Below, piece after piece: positions 6,789 through 10,532 of a DNA stretch of 10,532 nt. The translations under genes and the position numbers were made by a program. This DNA is from Deferribacterales bacterium UBA4806 (lineage in GTDB: Bacteria; Chrysiogenota; Deferribacteres; Deferribacterales; UBA228): the NCBI GenBank assembly GCA_002402635.1, contig DHGE01000141.1:1-10532 (forward strand), read 5' to 3'. Every line of letters starts with the position of its first letter. Positions within the stretch are counted from its first letter, which is position 1. Below the pieces are notes generated by a model. The model ran no database searches, was not told the DNA's origin, and saw nothing but the letters and a program-made list of their open reading frames with translations.

Positions 6789-7495
6789 TGCTCTAAGACT
6801 TCTCTATACATTTTCATTATTTGAGGCAGCGTAATATCCTTTTTATCTCCCGAATAATAAACTTCCCCTTTGTTTAATATCATAATCTTAGTAGCAATAT
6901 TATATGATTTTTCTATATCATGGCTAACCAGAACAATTATTGATTGTTCTTCCTTTTTTTTAAATATTATTGAACTTAATAAATCCTCTGCTCTGCTATC
7001 TAAACCAGTATAAGGTTCATCTAAATAAATAAATTGTGGATCATTAATCATAACCCTTGCAATTGTTAATTTTTGTTGCATCCCACGAGAATAGTATTTA
7101 ACAGGACCATGTTTTCTACTATTTAACTTTAAGAAGTCTAATAGTTCCAATACTTTTTTATCAGGATCATTAAGATTATATAATCTTGCAAAAAATAAAA
7201 GATTTTGATATGCCGACAAGTCATCATACAAAAAGGTTTTATGTGATAAAAAAGCAAGTTTCTTTCTATAAATATTGAGTTCTTTATAAACAGGTATGTT
7301 GTTATAAAATATTTCACCCTTTGTTGGTCTTACTTGTGTCGATAGTATCTTTAGAAGGGTACTTTTACCTGCCCCATTGGGACCGACTAATGTTAAAATA
7401 TTGCCATCAGATAGTTTGATATCTATATCTTTTAATATATTTATATATCCATATTGCTTACAAATACCATTAATCTGCAACGTCTTCTGATTCAT
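6785..7495 (-). CDS. ccmA: Heme exporter ATP-binding subunit CcmA
   Basis: CcmA is the cytoplasmic ATPase of the CcmAB complex in cytochrome c maturation. The 236 residues form one ABC domain: Walker A GPNGAGKST at 38-46, signature YSRGMQQKLTIAR at 134-146, Walker B FIYLDEP at 155-161, D-loop GLD and switch histidine H192 in VSHD. In place of the usual Q-loop glutamine the sequence reads LSHKT (H85), a substitution also found in CcmA proteins such as E. coli's GHQ region. The ATG at 7495 lies inside the end of ccmF, a 26-base overlap, and I see no convincing Shine-Dalgarno in front of it, so initiation probably depends on translation of ccmF. A TTG at 7480 is a less likely alternative start. 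The downstream overlap with ccmB supports the function. Confidence 0.93.
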   Translation of the reverse strand: MNQKTLQINGICKQYGYINILKDIDIKLSDGNILTLVGPNGAGKSTLLKILSTQVRPTKGEIFYNNIPVYKELNIYRKKLAFLSHKTFLYDDLSAYQNLLFFARLYNLNDPDKKVLELLDFLKLNSRKHGPVKYYSRGMQQKLTIARVMINDPQFIYLDEPYTGLDSRAEDLLSSIIFKKKEEQSIIVLVSHDIEKSYNIATKIMILNKGEVYYSGDKKDITLPQIMKMYREVLEQ

Positions 7496-9392
7496 TTGAC
7501 CGTATTGGCAGAAAATTTATAATACCACCTATTACTATGATTAAAAATCCTATCCATACAAATGAAATTAAGGGCTGAATTATTACTTGCAAACCTACAT
7601 AATTTTCGGGCTTAGAATAGGAAGCTAAAATAAGATATAGATCATGACTTATTTTGGAATATATGGCGACTTCACCAAAAGATTCTTCTCTATTTTTATA
7701 AAATCTCCTTTCAGGATTTAATGTCACAATATACTTATTTTCCTTGTATACTTTAACTGGCACATATGCAGATACATAATTAACAAACTCCTTAAATTTA
7801 ATATTTCCTACATCTAATATATATCTGTCAAATTGTATGCTTTGCCCCTGGTTAATAACAGTTTCAGCCTGCCTTTGATAAAAAGAAGAAAAAACTATCC
7901 CTAGACCCATTATAATAACTCCAAGGTGTACAACCATTGAAGCATAGAAATTTCTTCTAGTCCTCAAATCTTTAATACCAAATTTTATACCAGATCTTAT
8001 TACTATATAAACAATAGAAAAAAATGCAAAAATAAGAACAAAATATAACACAACCGAAATAGGCTTATTAAAACCATTTATATATAATATTGTACTTACA
8101 ATAATAGATAGAACTAAATTGAAGAGTATTTGCAATCTAACTTTTGATATATTAGTCTTCTTGAAATTAAGGACATTACAGAGCCCTAAAAGAAAGAACA
8201 ATACTGTAAAAAATGGAATTGATACCTTATTATAATATGAAATATTTACTGATGCTTTATTGGTAGTAAAAAACTGAGTAAAGATAGGAAGAATTGATCC
8301 GAATAATACAACTATCATCAAACCAACAAAAACCCAATTTGTGATATAAATGAGACCCTCTTTTGTAAAAAACTTTATGTCTGTAATCTTCTCTTTTGGT
8401 CTTTTTGTATAAAATATATAGAGATAAAGAGATATTGAAATTATCATGAACCATAGGAAAAATGAACCTAAAGGCGACTTACCAAAGCTGTGAACAGAAT
8501 CAATTATTCCACTCCTTGTTAAGAAAGTCCCAAATATAGAGAGTTCAAAGGTCAATAAAATAAGTATATAAGACCAATTTGAAAACATCCCTTTTTTTCT
8601 ACATGCATAAGCTGCGTGTAAAAAAGCTGTTCCCGTAAGCCAGGGAAATAAAGATGCGTTCTCCACTGGATCCCAAGCCCAATAACCTCCCCAACCTAAT
8701 TCAACATATGCCCATTGCCCACCTAAAACTATACCAATTGTTAAAAAAACCCAGACTAAAGTTGTTATGTACTTTGTGTTTTTAAGCCAGTATGCGCTTC
8801 TATCTTTATTAATGAGAGCTGCGACAGAATGTGCAAAGGGAACTGCAAAACCAACAAAGCCTATATATAGCGTCGGCGGGTGATATATCATTCCAGGGTT
8901 TTGCAATAGAGGATTCATTCCGAGTCCATTTGAAGGAAAGAAATCAAGCTCTTTAAATGGATTCATTATAAAGGTTGTTAAAAAAAGAAAAAACATCTCT
9001 ACAAAAATTAGTGTTATAAATACTACTGAATTATATCTATAATCATATTTTCTTAGTCTGTATAATTCTACTCCAGAAAAAATAGCAAGCAACCATACCC
9101 ACAAAAATAACGATCCCTCTTGACCGGCCCAAAATGCTGATAGCTTATATATCAGTGGAAGATCTATGTCTGTATACTTAGCAACATACTCCATTTTGAA
9201 ATAACCTGTGACACATGCTGTAAAAAGTATTACAGCCGAAAGTGAAGTAAAAACTAACTGACAAATTAAAAAAAGAGCACCCTTTTTTGCATAATTTTTT
9301 TGTCCATAAGATAGAGCTGCTGCATATGCTATCAAAGACAAAAGCACGGAAACTAAAGCTAAAAATTCAAAAAGATAACCAATTTTACCCAA
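7470..9392 (-). CDS. ccmF: Cytochrome c heme lyase subunit CcmF
   Basis: CcmF is a large integral membrane protein that takes heme from holo-CcmE and attaches it to the CXXCH motif of apocytochromes on the outer side of the cytoplasmic membrane. The 640 residues contain many hydrophobic segments and the WWD heme-binding loop WGGYWAWDPVENASLFPWL at 234-252. Candidate heme histidines are H171 (IYHPPTLY), H259 (FLHA), H301 (SVHSF) and H489 (VVHLG), matching the conserved periplasmic and transmembrane histidine positions of E. coli CcmF. The C-terminal region around 510-600 is the soluble domain, followed by a last membrane helix. The start is TTG at 9392, preceded by a G-rich ribosome binding site GAAGGGGG at 9409-9402; no ATG lies nearby, and an ATT three bases upstream is the only close alternative. 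It follows ccmE after 30 bp and overlaps ccmA. NrfE-type paralogues are similar, but the operon favours CcmF. Confidence 0.95.
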   Translation of the reverse strand: MGKIGYLFEFLALVSVLLSLIAYAAALSYGQKNYAKKGALFLICQLVFTSLSAVILFTACVTGYFKMEYVAKYTDIDLPLIYKLSAFWAGQEGSLFLWVWLLAIFSGVELYRLRKYDYRYNSVVFITLIFVEMFFLFLTTFIMNPFKELDFFPSNGLGMNPLLQNPGMIYHPPTLYIGFVGFAVPFAHSVAALINKDRSAYWLKNTKYITTLVWVFLTIGIVLGGQWAYVELGWGGYWAWDPVENASLFPWLTGTAFLHAAYACRKKGMFSNWSYILILLTFELSIFGTFLTRSGIIDSVHSFGKSPLGSFFLWFMIISISLYLYIFYTKRPKEKITDIKFFTKEGLIYITNWVFVGLMIVVLFGSILPIFTQFFTTNKASVNISYYNKVSIPFFTVLFFLLGLCNVLNFKKTNISKVRLQILFNLVLSIIVSTILYINGFNKPISVVLYFVLIFAFFSIVYIVIRSGIKFGIKDLRTRRNFYASMVVHLGVIIMGLGIVFSSFYQRQAETVINQGQSIQFDRYILDVGNIKFKEFVNYVSAYVPVKVYKENKYIVTLNPERRFYKNREESFGEVAIYSKISHDLYLILASYSKPENYVGLQVIIQPLISFVWIGFLIIVIGGIINFLPIRSNESEDVAD

Positions 9393-9410
9393 AATGCTTA
9401 ACCCCCTTCT

Positions 9411-9422
9411 TACTATATAGTA
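9411..9422. repeat. Perfect 12-bp palindrome in the ccmE-ccmF gap
   Basis: TACTATATAGTA reads identically on both strands and occupies nearly half of the 30-bp gap between ccmE and ccmF, next to the ccmF ribosome binding site. It could be a small operator or just chance in AT-rich DNA; with no loop it is a poor RNA hairpin. No second copy was noticed elsewhere in the window. Confidence 0.3.
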
Positions 9423-9821
9423 TTATTTAGTCTTTTCTATTTTTGATTCATATTTGGATGGACATTTTGCCAAAAGAACCTCTGCATTTAACAAATTTTT
9501 ATCCCTATTATAGGATCCCTCAACAATAACACCAACATCATCTTTAAAAGCATCAGGTATGATACCTTCATAAAAAACCTCTATATATTTTCCCTTTTCC
9601 CCGATTAGATTGAAATACAACTTCTTTTCTGCATCAACTCTCTTTATTGTACCTCTCTCAACAATCCCAGAAACTCTAACATCTTTATTAAGATCAACGT
9701 TTTTCGCAAGTAGTTCATCTACATTTAAATAATATACACCTTCACTTTTAAAACCTGTAAAAATCAAATACAAAACAACTAAACAAATCAATAGTGATGA
9801 AATAATATATTTCTTCTTCAT
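9423..9821 (-). CDS. ccmE: Heme chaperone CcmE, Cys-type (System I* variant)
   Basis: CcmE is a membrane-anchored periplasmic chaperone that carries heme covalently from CcmC to CcmF. The 132-residue protein has one N-terminal anchor (about 5-22, IISSLLICLVVLYLIF) followed by an OB-fold domain with VRVSGIVERGTI, VFYEGIIPDAF and LLNAEVLLAKCPSKY. In classical CcmE the heme-binding residue is the His of LAKHDExY; here that place is taken by C120, with Y124 keeping the C-x-x-x-Y spacing that corresponds to E. coli His130 and Tyr134. This Cys form is known from archaea and some bacteria such as Desulfovibrio, where it marks the variant System I* lacking CcmH. The flexible tail after Y124 is only eight residues. 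ATG at 9821 is preceded by AGGAG (9831-9827) with a 5-base gap. It is the first gene of the ccm operon. Confidence 0.93.
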   Translation of the reverse strand: MKKKYIISSLLICLVVLYLIFTGFKSEGVYYLNVDELLAKNVDLNKDVRVSGIVERGTIKRVDAEKKLYFNLIGEKGKYIEVFYEGIIPDAFKDDVGVIVEGSYNRDKNLLNAEVLLAKCPSKYESKIEKTK

Positions 9822-9906
9822 ATTTACTCCTGATAATTATATAACATATTGAATTTATATTATTTTTAAATAAATTATCTAGAAATGCAAGTATAAAAGG
9901 TGCAAA
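9822..9906. promoter_or_regulatory. Divergent promoter region between ccmE and ccdA
   Basis: These 85 AT-rich bases separate the - strand ccm operon from + strand ccdA, so promoters for both are expected here. On the + strand, TTGAAT (9849-9854) and TAAATT (9871-9876) with a 16-base spacer form a poor sigma70-type pair. On the - strand a TATAAT lies close upstream of the ccmE ribosome binding site, but I see no good -35 box 17 bases before it. No FNR-type TTGAT-N4-ATCAA site is present. The location is firm; the individual boxes are guesses. Confidence 0.4.
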
Positions 9907-10532
9907 ATGCAAGAAATTAGCATTATTTCAGTTTTCATAGCAGGAATTTTATCATTTCTATCCCCATGTATTTTACCACTTATCCCAGGATATATTTCCT
10001 TTATTTCTGGCGAAAGTCTCTCCGACCTAACAGTTAACAATAGAATTCACAAAAAAGCTATTATAGGTACAATTTTTTTTGGTATTGGCTTTTCCTCAAT
10101 CTTTATTATTCTTGGAGCTTCAGCTACAGGTATTGGAAAAATTTTTATAGAGTATAAAGATATATTTTCTAAAATAGCCGGTTTAATTGTAATTTTTTTC
10201 GGTTTACATATGTTGGGTTTTTTTAAGATAAATTTTTTAAAAAAACAATTTAAATGGAATTATAAAAAAGGGAATGCCCCATATTATATAGAAGCCTTCC
10301 TCTTAGGCTTAGCATTTGTTTTTGGTTGGACGCCATGTATTGGGCCAATTTTAGCATCTGTTCTTACATTTGCTGCCAATGAGCAAACAGTGACAAGCGG
10401 CATAGTGCTCCTATCAGTTTATTCATTAGGGCTATGGGTACCCTTTCTCTTATCTGCAATATTTTTATCAACTTGTATGAGCCTTATAAAGAGATTTGGT
10501 AAAGTAACCATTACTATTGAAAAAATTGCAGG
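9907..10532 (+). CDS. ccdA: Thiol-disulfide electron carrier CcdA (3' partial)
   Basis: CcdA is a membrane protein of the DsbD transmembrane-domain family that passes electrons from cytoplasmic thioredoxin to extracytoplasmic thiol proteins, keeping apocytochrome CXXCH cysteines reduced for heme attachment. The frame is open to the right edge; 208 residues are visible and the stop codon is outside. The two redox cysteines are in their family contexts: C21 in LSPCILPLIPGY and C144 in GWTPCIGPILA, each at the start of a helix in the internally repeated fold. About five of the usual six membrane segments are seen. The ATG at 9907 is preceded by AAAAGG (9895-9900) with a 6-base gap. It is transcribed away from the ccm operon, and its role fits a cytochrome c maturation locus. 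A full-length DsbD is unlikely because no N-terminal periplasmic domain precedes the membrane part; whether a C-terminal thioredoxin domain follows cannot be seen. Confidence 0.9.
   Translation, partial: MQEISIISVFIAGILSFLSPCILPLIPGYISFISGESLSDLTVNNRIHKKAIIGTIFFGIGFSSIFIILGASATGIGKIFIEYKDIFSKIAGLIVIFFGLHMLGFFKINFLKKQFKWNYKKGNAPYYIEAFLLGLAFVFGWTPCIGPILASVLTFAANEQTVTSGIVLLSVYSLGLWVPFLLSAIFLSTCMSLIKRFGKVTITIEKIA

Noticed and set aside
9832..9879. Inverted repeat GATAATT (9832-9838) and AATTATC (9873-9879) in the ccmE/ccdA intergenic region
   Set aside because: Only seven base pairs with a 34-base gap in very AT-rich DNA; expected by chance and not matching a known operator.
10073..10080. Runs of eight T or A, also at 5464-5471 and 6096-6103, as possible phase-variable slippage sites
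   Set aside because: Such runs are expected in AT-rich DNA, these genes are not typical phase-variable surface functions, and all frames are intact.

Overview
The window is a densely packed, strongly AT-rich bacterial segment. It carries the tail of a molybdenum-nitrogenase (nif) operon on the + strand, a c-type cytochrome maturation (ccm) operon on the - strand, and the start of a divergent + strand ccdA gene. It suggests a low-GC, probably Gram-negative, nitrogen-fixing bacterium with a cytochrome-c based anaerobic or microaerobic respiration. The Cys-type CcmE points to a lineage using the variant 'System I*' pathway, known from deltaproteobacteria-like bacteria and archaea. A low-GC anaerobe such as a Deferribacterota member would fit, but this is a guess and nothing here fixes the taxon.

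Region 1 (1-5250, + strand): nifK (5' end cut by the window edge), nifE, nifN, nifX and nifB. Gaps run from 0 to 11 bp, so this is one transcription unit whose promoter and first genes (presumably nifH and nifD) lie upstream of the window. NifK is the beta subunit of the MoFe protein. NifB makes the Fe-S core (NifB-co) by radical SAM chemistry. The NifEN complex is the scaffold on which it matures to FeMo-co, and NifX is a small cofactor carrier. NifB is the short form without a fused NifX-like domain; the separate nifX sits directly in front of it.

Region 2 (5251-5303): a short convergent junction with an AT-rich hairpin that may terminate one or both operons.

Region 3 (5304-9821, - strand, transcription order ccmE-F-A-B-C-D): heme chaperone CcmE, heme lyase CcmF, the ABC transporter CcmAB, heme-loading protein CcmC, and a previously easy-to-miss 45-residue CcmD starting at TTG. 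CcmE carries Cys where the classical protein has the heme-binding His, and no ccmH or ccmG is present in the window.

Region 4 (9822-9906): AT-rich intergenic region that must hold promoters for both the ccm operon and ccdA. Region 5 (9907-end, + strand): ccdA, cut by the right edge. Its thiol-disulfide electron-transfer role would supply reductant for the heme attachment step, so it belongs functionally with the ccm operon.

I found no mobile elements, tRNA or rRNA genes, CRISPR arrays or obvious pseudogenes. The content is mainly recognisable biology; the points deserving a second look are the Cys-type CcmE, the tiny ccmD, the split NifX/NifB arrangement, and extra cysteines next to cluster-ligand positions in the nitrogenase-family proteins.
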